Made by a program: the position numbers and the translations under genes
Part shown: positions 17,732 through 27,700 of the stretch, one piece after another
How the letters are laid out: each line of letters opens with the position of its first letter
How positions within the stretch are numbered: position 1 is the stretch's first letter
Source of the DNA: Chryseobacterium wanjuense
GTDB taxonomy: Bacteria > Bacteroidota > Bacteroidia > Flavobacteriales > Weeksellaceae
Length of the DNA stretch: 64,000 bases
Assembly: GCF_900111495.1 (NCBI RefSeq)
Contig: NZ_FOIU01000001.1
Coordinates: 2,580,150-2,644,149, forward strand
Direction of reading: 5' to 3'
The notes under the pieces: generated by a model
What the model was told of the DNA's origin: nothing
The model's database searches: none
What the model saw: the letters and a program-made list of their open reading frames with translations, nothing else

Positions 17732-18874
17732 ATGGAAAGAGCAATTGTACATATGGATCTGGATACGTTCTTTGTTTCCTGCGAAAGGCTGAAAAACTCC
17801 GAACTGGAGAAAAAGCCTGTGATCATAGGAGGTGGAGACCGTGGTGTAGTGGCGTCCTGCTCTTATGAGACCCGTTTTTTCGGAGTAAGGAGTGCAATGC
17901 CGATTAAAATGGCTTTGCGGTTATGTCCCGAAGCTAAAGTGATTAAAGGAGATATGGAAATGTATTCCAATATGTCTCATATGGTAACGGAGATTATTCA
18001 GGAAAAAGTACCTGTTCTTGAAAAAGCAAGTATTGATGAATTTTATCTGGATCTCTCCGGAATGGATCAGTTTTTCGGATGCTATAAATGGACGCATGAA
18101 ATAGCGGAAAGCGTGCAGAAAAATACAGGATTACCGATAAGTTTTGCCTTGTCTGCCAATAAAACCGTATCAAAAATCGGGACGGGAGAATCGAAGCCTA
18201 CCGGAAGATTAGAAGTCAAACAACCTGACATTCAGTCGTTTTTAAACCCACTTTCGGTAAAGAAGATTCCTATGGTCGGCGATGTAACCTTTCAGTTACT
18301 GTCAAGGCTGGGCATCAGAACCATACAGACCCTTTCAGAAATGCCTGTTGATGTGCTTCAGCAGTTGATTGGTAAAAGCGGAAATGAACTCTGGAAAAAA
18401 GCACACGGAATTGACGAAAATCCTGTGGTTCCTTATTCGGAAAGAAAATCTATTTCTACAGAAGATACTTTTGCCCAGGATAGCATCGATATTCAGGGTA
18501 TTCAAAGTATACTCTCAGGAATGGTTGAAAAACTCTGTTATCAGCTCCGTGCAGAGAAATGGCTGGTATCGGTAGTGGTAGTAAAACTCCGGTATTCCAA
18601 TTTTGATACGGAAACCAAACAATGCCGAATTCCTTACACCTCAGCTGACCACACCTTGCTCAGGTATGTTTTGGAACTCTTTAAAAAAGTATATACCAGA
18701 CGTATGAGAATAAGACTGGTCGGCGTAAAGTTTACAGGATTGGTTCACGGATGCCATCAAATGGATCTCTTTGAAGATACGGAAGAGCTGATATCACTGT
18801 ATCAGACAATGGATAAAATCAAGAACAGGTTTGGAACTTCAAGTGTAGGAAGAGCCTCAGGTTTATTAAAATAA
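17732..18874 (+). CDS. dinB: Y-family DNA polymerase (Pol IV)
   Basis: A 380-residue translesion polymerase: 'AIVHMDLDTFFVSCERL' with catalytic D9, and 'KASIDEFYLDLSGM' with D102 and E103. The helix-hairpin-helix region 'KKIPMVGDVTFQLLSRLGI' and a little-finger domain ending near 'LVGVKFTGLV' follow. The C-terminus lacks the clamp-binding tail of longer Pol IV forms. The dnaE-type gene follows 7 bases later in the same direction, and the S24 repressor is divergent, so this is an SOS mutagenesis operon. Confidence 0.93.
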   Translation: MERAIVHMDLDTFFVSCERLKNSELEKKPVIIGGGDRGVVASCSYETRFFGVRSAMPIKMALRLCPEAKVIKGDMEMYSNMSHMVTEIIQEKVPVLEKASIDEFYLDLSGMDQFFGCYKWTHEIAESVQKNTGLPISFALSANKTVSKIGTGESKPTGRLEVKQPDIQSFLNPLSVKKIPMVGDVTFQLLSRLGIRTIQTLSEMPVDVLQQLIGKSGNELWKKAHGIDENPVVPYSERKSISTEDTFAQDSIDIQGIQSILSGMVEKLCYQLRAEKWLVSVVVVKLRYSNFDTETKQCRIPYTSADHTLLRYVLELFKKVYTRRMRIRLVGVKFTGLVHGCHQMDLFEDTEELISLYQTMDKIKNRFGTSSVGRASGLLK

Positions 18875-18881
18875 GTATAAG

Positions 18882-21800
18882 ATGTTTCTGAATTGTCATT
18901 CTTACCATAGCCTAAGGTATGGAACCATTTCTATTAAAGAACTGGTTAAGCAGGCTGTACGTTTTAATATTAAAACTTTGGCCCTTACGGATATCAATAC
19001 CGTTACGGGGATCTATGATTTCTATAAACTTTGTCGGGATCATAATATCAAACCGATCGTCGGAGTGGAAATACGGGTTCAGGATGAACTGTATTATATC
19101 TGCCTGGCCAAAAATCAAAAAAGCATTGCAGAAGTCAACAGGCTTTTAACCGCATATAACTGTGAAGACATTGAAATTCCTAAAGCCAATCCTGATTTTA
19201 CAGATACTTTTGTGATTTATCCCCTGGAAAATATTCCTGAAAAATTAGCAGATCATGAATTTATAGGCATCAGAAAGAATCAGTTAAACCTTTTGATTAA
19301 GCCGGAATTAAAACAGTTCATTCATAAAATGATTATTCTTCATCCAGTCACCTTTACTACTCCTGAAGAATATGAGCTTCATAAAATAGTAAGGGCTATT
19401 GATCATAATACATTAATCAGTAAGCTCACAGAAGCTGATTACTGTAAAGACAACGAAATGTTTACTGATAAAAAAGAGCTTCTGGCTCAATTTTACCATG
19501 AGTCACAGATCATTGAGAACACAAAATATATTGTCAATAGCTGCCATTTTGATTTTGATTTTTCAACACCTAAAAACAAAAAGCATTTCACTGACAGCAG
19601 GGAAAATGATTTTGAGCTTTTAAAGAAGTTAGCGTATGAGGGACTTTCAAAAAGATACTCCGGGGATAACCTACAGGCAAAAGCAAGACTGGATAAAGAA
19701 TTGGGGGTTATTGACCAGCTTAATTTCTGTGCTTATTTTCTCATCACCTGGGATATTATACAATACAGCAACCGGATGGGATTTATGCATGTAGGAAGAG
19801 GCAGCGGTGCTAATTCCATTGTCAGCTACTGCATCGGAATTACCGATATATGTCCTCTGGAACTTGATCTGTATTTTGAACGGTTTTTAAACCTCAACCG
19901 GAAAACGCCTCCAGATTTTGACATTGACTGGAGCTGGCAGACCAGGGATATTATCCTTGAATATATTTTTGATAAATATGGTAAAGACCATGTTGCCTTC
20001 TGTGGAACCAATGTTGAATTTAAATACCGTTCTATTTTCCGGGAAGTAGGAAAAGTATTCGGACTTCCAAAAGAGGAACTCGACATCCTGGCAACAAAAC
20101 CAATTCAGGAACATGATAACAATTCGGTATTCAAACAGGTTCATTACTACGGAAAGCTTTTGGAAAAGTTTCCTAACCAGAGAAGCATGCACTCCTGTGG
20201 AATTCTGATCTCAGAAGAACCTATCACCAATTATTCAGCACTCGAAATGCCTCCCAAAGGTTTTCCGATCGTACAGTTTGATATGTACACTGCTGAAGAG
20301 ATTGGCCTTGAAAAATTTGATATTCTCTCACAAAGAGGGTTAGGAACTATAGATGACACTGTAAAGCTGATTAAGGAAAAAAGAGGAATTGATATCGATA
20401 TCCGGGACACTTCTCTCTCAAAAGACGAAGCCCGATGCAATGAATTCTTAAGTTCCGGAAAAACCATCGGCTGTTTTTATATTGAATCTCCTGCCATGAG
20501 AGGATTACTCCGAAGACTGAAATGCGACAACTATAAAGTACTGGTAGCTGCCTCTTCCATTATTAGACCCGGCGTAGCTCAAAGCGGAATGATGCGGGAA
20601 TATATTTTCAGGCATAACCATCCTACAAAATTTGAGTATTTCCATGAGGTTTTTGAAAAAGAACTGGGAGAAACCTATGGTATTATGGTGTATCAGGAAG
20701 ATGTTATCAAAATTGCGCTGCATTTCGGAGGATTATCTGCTCCTGATGGTGACGTACTGAGAAGAGCCATGAGTGGTAAAGGGCGATCTTTATCTGCATT
20801 ACAGAAAGTAAAAGACAACTTCTTTGAATCCTGTAAAAATCTGGGACATCCTGAACAATTATCCATGGAAGTATACCGGCAGATTGAATCTTTTGCAGGA
20901 TACTCGTTTTGCAAAGCTCATTCTGCTTCTTATGCAGTTGAAAGCTATCAGAGTTTATACCTTAAGGTCTACTATCCTATCGAATTCATGGTCTCCGCTA
21001 TTAATAACGGCGGCGGATTCTACAGAACGGAAGTCTATATTCATGAGGCCAAGATGTCGGGAGCTACTATCCATAATCCCTGTGTCAATTTAAGTGAATA
21101 TCAGACGACTGTTTATGACTCTGATGTTTATTTAGGATTGATGCATATTGAAAAACTGGAAACGAGATTAGCACAGTTGATTCCTGAAGAAAGAGCTCAA
21201 AATGGAGAATATACTTCACTGGAAAACTTTGTGAAAAGAATTCCTATTGGTATTGAAACACTACAAATTTTAATCTTTATCGGAGCATTCCGCTTTACCG
21301 GAAAACAGAAGCATGAGCTGCTGATTGAATCAAGATTTCTTCTGGGAACTCATAAAATTGCTTTCAGGCATCTGACTTTACTGGACGAGCCCCAAAAATA
21401 TTATCAGCTTCCTTCTATAGAAAGAAACCGGTTTGAAGATGCTTTTGATGAAATAGAAATAGTAGGTTTTCCTGTTTCTTTCAGTCCTTTTGATTTGTTA
21501 CAGACCCGATACAGAGGTTCCGTTTTAGTAAAAGATTTATTGAGGTTTCATAAACAACAGGTTAAAATGCTCGCTTATCTTATTTCAAGAAAACATGTTC
21601 CCACCAAAAAAGGAACGATGTATTTCGGAACCTGGATTGATGCTCAGGGAGAATATTTTGATACTGCTCATTTTCCAAACAGCCTTGAAGAATATCCTTT
21701 TCAGGGTGGCGGGTGTTATCTTCTATTGGGAACCGTAGAGGTCGATTCTCATTTTCCTACTGTTACCATTCATAAAATGGCCAAAATGCCTTTTATTCCG

Positions 21801-21965
21801 GATCCAAGATATTCTATGGATGAAGAAAAATCATTGGAAGCCCAGCGTAATTTGCATGAGGATATCAGTATGACTTTTAGGAAACCTTATCCCCAGGAAC
21901 ATGAAATTGGATTGCCAAGATATAAAACGCTGTACGAAAATTTAATTAATATAACTAAGGTTTAG
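18882..21965 (+). CDS. DNA polymerase III alpha-type (DnaE) polymerase, SOS-associated
   Basis: A 1027-residue C-family polymerase. The N-terminal PHP domain begins 'NCHSYHSLRYGTISIKEL', with the usual first HxH region altered (N-C-H). The palm carries 'GRGSGANSIVSYCIGITD' and the catalytic aspartates in 'PPDFDIDW' (about residues 343-349). The fingers part 'YQEDVIKIALHFGG...DVLRRAMSGKG' and HhH region follow. It is about 100-150 residues shorter than replicative DnaE and is coupled to dinB, like the error-prone DnaE2-type polymerases. It therefore probably acts in damage tolerance. Its stop overlaps the convergent membrane-protein gene by 11 bases. Confidence 0.88.
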   Translation: MFLNCHSYHSLRYGTISIKELVKQAVRFNIKTLALTDINTVTGIYDFYKLCRDHNIKPIVGVEIRVQDELYYICLAKNQKSIAEVNRLLTAYNCEDIEIPKANPDFTDTFVIYPLENIPEKLADHEFIGIRKNQLNLLIKPELKQFIHKMIILHPVTFTTPEEYELHKIVRAIDHNTLISKLTEADYCKDNEMFTDKKELLAQFYHESQIIENTKYIVNSCHFDFDFSTPKNKKHFTDSRENDFELLKKLAYEGLSKRYSGDNLQAKARLDKELGVIDQLNFCAYFLITWDIIQYSNRMGFMHVGRGSGANSIVSYCIGITDICPLELDLYFERFLNLNRKTPPDFDIDWSWQTRDIILEYIFDKYGKDHVAFCGTNVEFKYRSIFREVGKVFGLPKEELDILATKPIQEHDNNSVFKQVHYYGKLLEKFPNQRSMHSCGILISEEPITNYSALEMPPKGFPIVQFDMYTAEEIGLEKFDILSQRGLGTIDDTVKLIKEKRGIDIDIRDTSLSKDEARCNEFLSSGKTIGCFYIESPAMRGLLRRLKCDNYKVLVAASSIIRPGVAQSGMMREYIFRHNHPTKFEYFHEVFEKELGETYGIMVYQEDVIKIALHFGGLSAPDGDVLRRAMSGKGRSLSALQKVKDNFFESCKNLGHPEQLSMEVYRQIESFAGYSFCKAHSASYAVESYQSLYLKVYYPIEFMVSAINNGGGFYRTEVYIHEAKMSGATIHNPCVNLSEYQTTVYDSDVYLGLMHIEKLETRLAQLIPEERAQNGEYTSLENFVKRIPIGIETLQILIFIGAFRFTGKQKHELLIESRFLLGTHKIAFRHLTLLDEPQKYYQLPSIERNRFEDAFDEIEIVGFPVSFSPFDLLQTRYRGSVLVKDLLRFHKQQVKMLAYLISRKHVPTKKGTMYFGTWIDAQGEYFDTAHFPNSLEEYPFQGGGCYLLLGTVEVDSHFPTVTIHKMAKMPFIPDPRYSMDEEKSLEAQRNLHEDISMTFRKPYPQEHEIGLPRYKTLYENLINITKV

Positions 21966-22737
21966 CCATTTCAAGGTCTAACTTTATGCTTGTGTGCTTT
22001 GATAGCCAACCCTCTATTGATTTCATCAACATATTCTTTCGATCGATAAATTCCTCTACAGTAACGGCAGGAAACATTACAAAAAAAGAATCATCAATTG
22101 CATGTTCATAACTCATTTTAACATAATTTTCATAGCTGAATTCAATTTCCTCATCTACGGCATATAAATCAAACAACTTCAAATGGCTTTTAATTTCAGA
22201 CGGTAGTAAATAGTTGTTCATAAAAATCCTTAATGGTTGTAAAAACAAAAGATAATCATCACTATTAACAGCTATTTTCTTTGGATACATTCTATTAAAT
22301 ACCGGATCATTTTTGAGATCTTCTTCTATATTGATAAAACGTAAGAAATATTTGATCTCCCCAGTATGAATTGTTAATGATTTACCTTTGATCTGATCGA
22401 TTAATTCGAAAACTTTAGCCGTTTGTTGTTCTATCAATTTACTATCCATTCCATACTTTTGATAAAGTGATAATGCAATTATCATCGTTATTAGTGTTGC
22501 AGAAGCTCCTAATGCTGTGAAAGCTGTTGCAAAAACAGAATTAAGGGAATCACTACCCGATCTGATCAAAAATGGTAGAATAAAAACGACTGCACAGATA
22601 AAAATACTTCCTAAGTCCCTTATATTGGTGGGAAATGGTTTATCCTTACAAGAGAAGCCTGTGTATTTTAACCAATAATAAAAGGATAATGGATTTTGAA
22701 GATTATTACCTGCACACTCTTTTACCGGCTGAATCAT
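21955..22737 (-). CDS. Membrane protein of unknown function (260 aa)
   Basis: Two hydrophobic segments near the N-terminus ('IFICAVVFILPFLI' about residues 50-63 and 'FTALGASATLITMIIALSL' about 75-98) are followed by a soluble domain of about 155 residues. No family is recognised. The arrangement, two helices then a cytoplasmic domain, is seen in many accessory membrane proteins of unknown role. It is convergent with the dnaE-type gene. Its start region overlaps a decayed + strand reading frame. Confidence 0.55.
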   Translation of the reverse strand: MIQPVKECAGNNLQNPLSFYYWLKYTGFSCKDKPFPTNIRDLGSIFICAVVFILPFLIRSGSDSLNSVFATAFTALGASATLITMIIALSLYQKYGMDSKLIEQQTAKVFELIDQIKGKSLTIHTGEIKYFLRFINIEEDLKNDPVFNRMYPKKIAVNSDDYLLFLQPLRIFMNNYLLPSEIKSHLKLFDLYAVDEEIEFSYENYVKMSYEHAIDDSFFVMFPAVTVEEFIDRKNMLMKSIEGWLSKHTSIKLDLEMAKP

Positions 22738-22739
22738 TT

Positions 22740-23011
22740 TTTCAGAAAGTTCTTCTCAATACAGTATTTAATGATATTATTGTTAATGATGATAAAAGAG
22801 CTGTCATTGAAAAAAACTTTTTAATAAAGAGCAGTACAATGACCAGTTCATTGAAAACTTAAAATTTTACAACAATCTATTTATCAGTAAAATAAATGAT
22901 AAAACAAATAAAAATTTTCTACAATATATAAATGACAGCTATCTGCTTCCTTTACCGGAAATTGATGAAATTGAACGGGAACTCGGAAGAAATAACAGCC
23001 AGAATAATTGA
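22740..23011 (+). pseudogene. Decayed coding fragment, unidentified
   Basis: Two adjacent + frames give protein-like sequence: 'FFQKVLLNTVFNDIIVNDDK...FLIK' to about 22828, then, after a one-base frame change, 'EQYNDQFIENLKFYNNLFISK...LLPLPEIDEIERELG', ending at TGA 23009-23011. Together they read as about 85 residues of one helical protein end. The family is not recognised. There is no good start, so it is treated as a frameshifted relic. Confidence 0.35.
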
Positions 23012-23417
23012 TAAAAAGCCTATCAGAATTTGTAAACAAATGCATTAATGTTCTTTCCCGCACCCACAAACAACATCATTTTCCTTTATCGTACGCTCCT
23101 TTAATTGGTTAATAATTTAGTTTTTGTTACCACTTTTTGCAAGATGTAAAATCGTTCTGCCTATTGGTCCGGTTTTGTATCCCATTTTGTAATTTTAGGA
23201 ATAGGCCACGAAATTTGTCATATAAATCGTGACTTATTTTGATCTAATTATAAAGTTTCTTGAATTCTTACAAATAAACCGTTCTAATCACTTTAAACAT
23301 AATTCTTTTTATATTCTGGAAATAATTATGCTTATCTTTAATATTAACAAAAAAATAGATTTATACTAACTAAACAAAAAAATGAAACCCAACTAATTCA
23401 TCAGAAAAAAAATAATC
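23012..23417. other. Intergenic region, nothing recognised
   Basis: About 400 AT-rich bases between the decayed fragment and the RidA-like gene. No open frame, stem-loop or repeat of note was seen. Confidence 0.4.
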
Positions 23418-23972
23418 ATGAATATTAAGATAACATATAGAAATAATTTTTCTGTTCATTACATAGCAGCCCTATTTTTTATTTTTATTGTGGAAATGAA
23501 TCTAAAAAGTCAGACACCTGAAGAAATTATATTGAAAAAAAAAATTACCTTACCTGAAGTGTCAATATCACTGGGAAATTATACTAACCTAGTAAGAAGC
23601 GGAAATCTTATCTACTTATCTGGTAAAGGTCCTCTGCGATCGGATGGAAAATACATCAATGGAAAAATAGGAAAAGATTTAAATATCGATCAGGGATATG
23701 AAGCCGCACGATTATGTGGCCTTGCGCAGATTTCAGCTTTAAAAAAAGAATTAGGAGACTTATCAAAAATTAAAAGAATTATAAAAGTTACCGCTTTTGT
23801 AAATAGTACCGATTCTTTTACTGATCAACCTAAGGTTGTTAATGGATATTCAGATTTGATGACTGAAATATTTGGCAATAAAGGAATTCATGCTCGTTCT
23901 GCTGTGGGGGTCTCAAGTCTGCCATCAGGATGGCCGGTAGAGGTAGAAATGATTGTAGAGATAGAACCCTAA
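23418..23972 (+). CDS. RidA-family protein with N-terminal membrane/signal segment
   Basis: Of 184 residues, the last about 145 form a RidA/YjgF domain: 'GNLIYLSGKGPLRSDGKYINGKIG', 'AARLCGLAQISALKKELGDLSKIKRIIKVTAFVNS', and the closing 'ARSAVGVSSLPSGWPVEVEMIVEI' with the conserved arginine. Canonical RidA deaminates reactive enamines in the cytosol. Here a basic start (MNIKITYRNN) and 'YIAALFFIFIVEM' suggest export or membrane anchoring. This 'xVGVSSLPxxxPVE' subgroup is often found as secreted forms in Bacteroidota (recollection, not tested). No operon partner is seen. Confidence 0.8.
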   Translation: MNIKITYRNNFSVHYIAALFFIFIVEMNLKSQTPEEIILKKKITLPEVSISLGNYTNLVRSGNLIYLSGKGPLRSDGKYINGKIGKDLNIDQGYEAARLCGLAQISALKKELGDLSKIKRIIKVTAFVNSTDSFTDQPKVVNGYSDLMTEIFGNKGIHARSAVGVSSLPSGWPVEVEMIVEIEP

Positions 23973-24150
23973 GCAAATTTCAAATACCCCCAACTCATTA
24001 AAAAAATGGAGAATATTTTATCAAAGCTCTCAATTATCAAAAAGTTAATTTATTCAACTTTTCAATAGATAAGGTTTACAGGTAGCTAAATCCATAGAAG
24101 ATTATAAGTTTATCCTGAGAATGCAATATGGAGGTAAGAACTTTAGAATA

Positions 24151-25041
24151 CTAATGTTGTATTCCGTAGTATTGCTTTCGGAAAGACTCTGGAGTATGTC
24201 CCGTAGCTTTCTTAAAAAATTTCACAAAATTAGAAGAATCATGATAATTTAGCTTTTCAGCTATCGCCGAAACAGAAAGATTAAAATTAACTAGTAGTCT
24301 CTTAGCTTCCAATATTATCCTGTTCCGAATTATTTCACCCGCCGATAAATTAACCTGTTGCTTACATACAAAGTTTAAATGGCTAGGTGTTATATGCAAC
24401 AAAGCTGCATAATCTTTGGGCATCTTAAACTCCAAAAAATTAAGTTCAATTTGCTCAACGAATTTTTTAAAAAGCAATGAGTTAAAGTTGTTTTCTGTAA
24501 AATAATGTTTATTTTGAATTTCCCGGCTGGCTAGGGCACATATCTGTAAAATAGTAGCAGCGATACTAATTTGAGAATTACGGCTTATTTCGGAAAATGA
24601 TTCTGCAATAATTTGTTGAAAATAATTGTTGATTTCATCTTTCTGATCATCAGGTAAAATAACCTTTTGCTCATCATGAAAAATATTAAAAAAAGGAAAT
24701 TCATCAATCAGGGAAGAACTGATTTGCAATTGATCAAAAAAAGTTGGAGCAAAGTTAATGACATACCCTTCAACTGATGGATCTAAATCCCAACTATGCA
24801 CCTGTCCTGGCCTCATAAAAAAAATGCTGTGAGGCATTATCTTGTACGTTTTAAAATCTATAATATTCTCGCCTCCTCCGCTGATAAAATAGGTTACATG
24901 ATAGAAGGAGTGCCGATGAACCGTCGTAGTCTTGGGATTTCCCGGCAAATAATCTGAGAATTGATCAATGCTGAAAACCTCCTTAATCGAATGGCACGTT
25001 GACATATTATTTATATCAAAGGTTGGATACAAATCTTTCAT
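24151..25041 (-). CDS. AraC-family regulator with cupin sensor domain
   Basis: About 296 residues from the ATG at 25041 (MKDLYPTFDINN); the frame to 25071 adds ten basic residues that look non-coding. The N-terminal cupin 'VHRHSFYHVTYFISGGGENIIDF...MPHSIFFMRPGQVHSWDL' is followed by a C-terminal double HTH: 'HITPSHLNFVCKQQ' and 'SVSAIAEKLNYHDSSNFVKFFKKATGHTPESFR'. It stands alone next to the orphan cbb3 oxidase and the RidA-like gene; its target is not evident. Confidence 0.88.
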   Translation of the reverse strand: MKDLYPTFDINNMSTCHSIKEVFSIDQFSDYLPGNPKTTTVHRHSFYHVTYFISGGGENIIDFKTYKIMPHSIFFMRPGQVHSWDLDPSVEGYVINFAPTFFDQLQISSSLIDEFPFFNIFHDEQKVILPDDQKDEINNYFQQIIAESFSEISRNSQISIAATILQICALASREIQNKHYFTENNFNSLLFKKFVEQIELNFLEFKMPKDYAALLHITPSHLNFVCKQQVNLSAGEIIRNRIILEAKRLLVNFNLSVSAIAEKLNYHDSSNFVKFFKKATGHTPESFRKQYYGIQH

Positions 25042-25107
25042 CCTTTTTTTATTCCTCAATAAAAATAACAATTTTTTTCCTAAAACGTACGATAAATTAC
25101 AGTAACA

Positions 25108-25133
25108 AAAAAGCCTGAAATCTCAGGCTTTTT
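25108..25133. terminator. Bidirectional terminator between ccoQ and the araC-type gene
   Basis: AAAAAGCCTGA (25108-25118) pairs perfectly with TCAGGCTTTTT (25123-25133) around a 4-base loop, giving T runs on both strands. It probably ends the ccoNO-ccoQ transcript on the minus strand. Confidence 0.85.
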
Positions 25134-25235
25134 AACAATAATCAAAATATAATCTATTATAAAAATAACACTTCTAAAAAAGAATTTATAAAGCAGCAAT
25201 GCTTACTAATTATCGTCTTCATCAAGAGGTAAATT

Positions 25236-25385
25236 TTATACCTCCTTATAATAATTTTTAGATTTGCTAAGTACTAAAATGATCAATGCAATAAAAAAAA
25301 TCATAAATAAAAGTAGGGTTATTGCTTGATAAAGACCTGTGTTTTCTGAATTAGCTAAAAAATCTTTGAAATTCTGAGGAATCAT
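25236..25385 (-). CDS. ccoQ: CcoQ-like cbb3 oxidase small subunit, shortened
   Basis: A 49-residue protein (MIPQNFKDFLANSENTG...) with one membrane helix 'LLLFMIFFIALIILVL' and the ending KSKNYYKEV. The start lies 12 bases after ccoNO, as expected for CcoQ, which stabilises the oxidase. After the TAA the same frame continues NLPLDEDDN and then a second stop. Since acidic tails of this sort are normal in CcoQ, the TAA may be a recent nonsense change removing the last ten residues. Confidence 0.7.
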   Translation of the reverse strand: MIPQNFKDFLANSENTGLYQAITLLLFMIFFIALIILVLSKSKNYYKEV

Positions 25386-25397
25386 AGCTATTACTTT

Positions 25398-27659
25398 TTA
25401 ATTGTTACTTACTGTTTTCACTTCGGTTGTCTTAATATCCGTTCCTAACCTTTGAAGATAAGAGATCAATGCAACAATCTCCTTTCTTTCTAATTCACCT
25501 TTAGGTCTTCTCGCATAAGCTTCCTTTAAATCATTAGCCTCTGAGAAAATTTCTTTTACAATAGTTGCCGCCTGATTATCGACCCAAGTATTCGCAGAGT
25601 CAATCTGAGTTTTTGTATAGGGAACATTATAAACTGTTTTCATAAACAAAATTTTATCAACTGTTTTAGATCTGTCCAGATCATTGCTGATAAGCCATGG
25701 ATATCTTGGCATAATTGAACCTGCCGAGGTAGATCTTGGATTATACATATGTTTATAATGCCACGAACTTGGATTTTTACCTCCTTCTCTATGTAAATCA
25801 GGTCCGGTTCTTTTTGAGCCCCATAAAAAAGGTCTGTCATAAACAAATTCCCCGGCTTTTGAGTACTCCCCATTTTTACCGTTAAATCTTACAATTTCGT
25901 CCCGGAATGGTCTGATCATTTGAGAATGACACGCATTACAGCCTTCACGGATATAAATATCTCTTCCTTCAAGTTCCAGCGGTGAGTAGGGCTTTACAGC
26001 AGAAATAGTTGGTACGGACTGATTAAGAGATAAGGTAGGAATAATTTCAACTGCGCTTCCTATTGACAATACTATAAGAGATAAAATGCTTAATAAGTAA
26101 GGAGTCCGCTCAATCCAGAGATGTACTCCTTCACCTTCCTTTCTATACCTTCCTATCACTGGCAATGCTGGTGCTTCAGCAGGAACTACCTTTTGGAATG
26201 TACCGTTTTTAATGGTTGCAATTACATTAACAACCATAAGAATAGCTCCTGAAATATAGAAAAAGCCTCCCATGAATCTCATCTTATAATATGGGATCAC
26301 GGCTGTCACAGTATCTAACCAGTTTTTCCACATTAATGTTCCGTCAGGATTAAACTGTTTCCACATCAAGCCCTGCGTAAACCCCGAAATATACATCGGT
26401 ACAGCGTAGAAGATAACGCCTAGTGTACCTAACCAAAAATGCCAGTTAGCTATTTTTACGGACCAGATTTTTGTACGCCACATAATAGGTACCAGATAAT
26501 AGATCATTCCAAAAGCCATAAATCCATTCCATCCTAAAGCGCCTAAATGAACATGTCCAATCACCCAGTCTGTATAATGACCGATCTTATTGATATTTTT
26601 GGTGGCCAATAGAGGCCCCTCAAAGGTTACCATTCCATAACATGTAACAGCAACTACGAAAAATTTTAAAATAGGATTTTCTCTTACCTTATCCCAGGCT
26701 CCTCTTAAAGTCAAAAGGCCATTTAACATCCCCCCCCATGAAGGAGCAATAAGCATAATAGAAAAACCCGTCCCTACAGCTTGAGCCCATGCTGGTAAAG
26801 CAGTATACTGAAGGTGGTGAGGCCCGGCCCAAATATATACAAAAATCAATGACCAAAAATGAATGATTGACAGTTTATATGAAAAAACCGGCCTTTCTGC
26901 CGCCTTTGGTAAAAAATAATACATTAGGCCCAAGATTGGTGTTGTCAGTACAAAAGCAACCGCATTATGACCATACCACCACTGTACCAGTGCATCTTTT
27001 ACACCCGCATACATTGAATACGATTTCCAATCGGTAAAGGATAATGGTATTTCCAAATTATTCAGAATATGCAACATGGCCAATCCTATCCAGGTTCCAA
27101 TATAAAACCATATGGCAACATAGAGATGTCTCACTCTTCTTCGTGCTATTGTCATAAACATGTTAACACCAAATATTACCCATGAAAAAGTAATTAAAAT
27201 ATCAATCGGCCATTCATGTTCGGCGTACTCTTTTGAAGTATTGATCCCCATAAAGAACGTAATGAAAGTTGCGACGATCATGATCTGCCATGTCCAAAAA
27301 TGAATCCAGGAAAGTGTAGAGCTGGCCATAGGTGTTTTCAAAAGCCGAGGCAAAGAATAATACACTCCCGTATAAACACTGTTACATACAAATGCAAAAA
27401 TAACAGTATTAGTATGCAGCATTCTGATCCTTCCAAAACCAAATGCTCCGTGAGTATTGATAAGCGATTGAATACCACCATTTCTCAAGCTTTGGATTGT
27501 AGAATCATCGGTTCCAAATAAAAACTCAGGTAATTCCGGATAAAAGAGCATTAAGGCTGCTGTTATCCCAAAGGTAAAACCAATAAGACCAAATATTATT
27601 GTAGCATATAAAAATGCCTTAACAATATTATTGTCATAACTAAACTTTTGTAACTCCAT
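25398..27659 (-). CDS. ccoNO: cbb3-type cytochrome c oxidase, fused CcoN-CcoO
   Basis: A 753-residue fusion. The CcoN part has 12 or so membrane helices with haem and copper histidines in 'LINTHGAFGFGRIRMLHTN', 'WWYGHNAVAF', 'GPHHLQYT' and 'IGHVHLGALGWNG'. The CcoO part follows at about residue 540 with the c-type haem motif 'EGCNACHSQ' and ends 'LISYLQRLGTDI'. The fusion is standard in Bacteroidota. It reduces oxygen at high affinity and pumps protons. Unusually, only ccoQ follows; ccoP, ccoG and ccoS are absent from the neighbourhood, so this is an orphan or second copy relying on a CcoP encoded elsewhere. A dyad at 27701-27719 precedes it. Confidence 0.93.
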   Translation of the reverse strand: MELQKFSYDNNIVKAFLYATIIFGLIGFTFGITAALMLFYPELPEFLFGTDDSTIQSLRNGGIQSLINTHGAFGFGRIRMLHTNTVIFAFVCNSVYTGVYYSLPRLLKTPMASSTLSWIHFWTWQIMIVATFITFFMGINTSKEYAEHEWPIDILITFSWVIFGVNMFMTIARRRVRHLYVAIWFYIGTWIGLAMLHILNNLEIPLSFTDWKSYSMYAGVKDALVQWWYGHNAVAFVLTTPILGLMYYFLPKAAERPVFSYKLSIIHFWSLIFVYIWAGPHHLQYTALPAWAQAVGTGFSIMLIAPSWGGMLNGLLTLRGAWDKVRENPILKFFVVAVTCYGMVTFEGPLLATKNINKIGHYTDWVIGHVHLGALGWNGFMAFGMIYYLVPIMWRTKIWSVKIANWHFWLGTLGVIFYAVPMYISGFTQGLMWKQFNPDGTLMWKNWLDTVTAVIPYYKMRFMGGFFYISGAILMVVNVIATIKNGTFQKVVPAEAPALPVIGRYRKEGEGVHLWIERTPYLLSILSLIVLSIGSAVEIIPTLSLNQSVPTISAVKPYSPLELEGRDIYIREGCNACHSQMIRPFRDEIVRFNGKNGEYSKAGEFVYDRPFLWGSKRTGPDLHREGGKNPSSWHYKHMYNPRSTSAGSIMPRYPWLISNDLDRSKTVDKILFMKTVYNVPYTKTQIDSANTWVDNQAATIVKEIFSEANDLKEAYARRPKGELERKEIVALISYLQRLGTDIKTTEVKTVSNN

Positions 27660-27700
27660 AAATCATATTTTAAATAGCGAACTAATCCAAGAATCAATTA

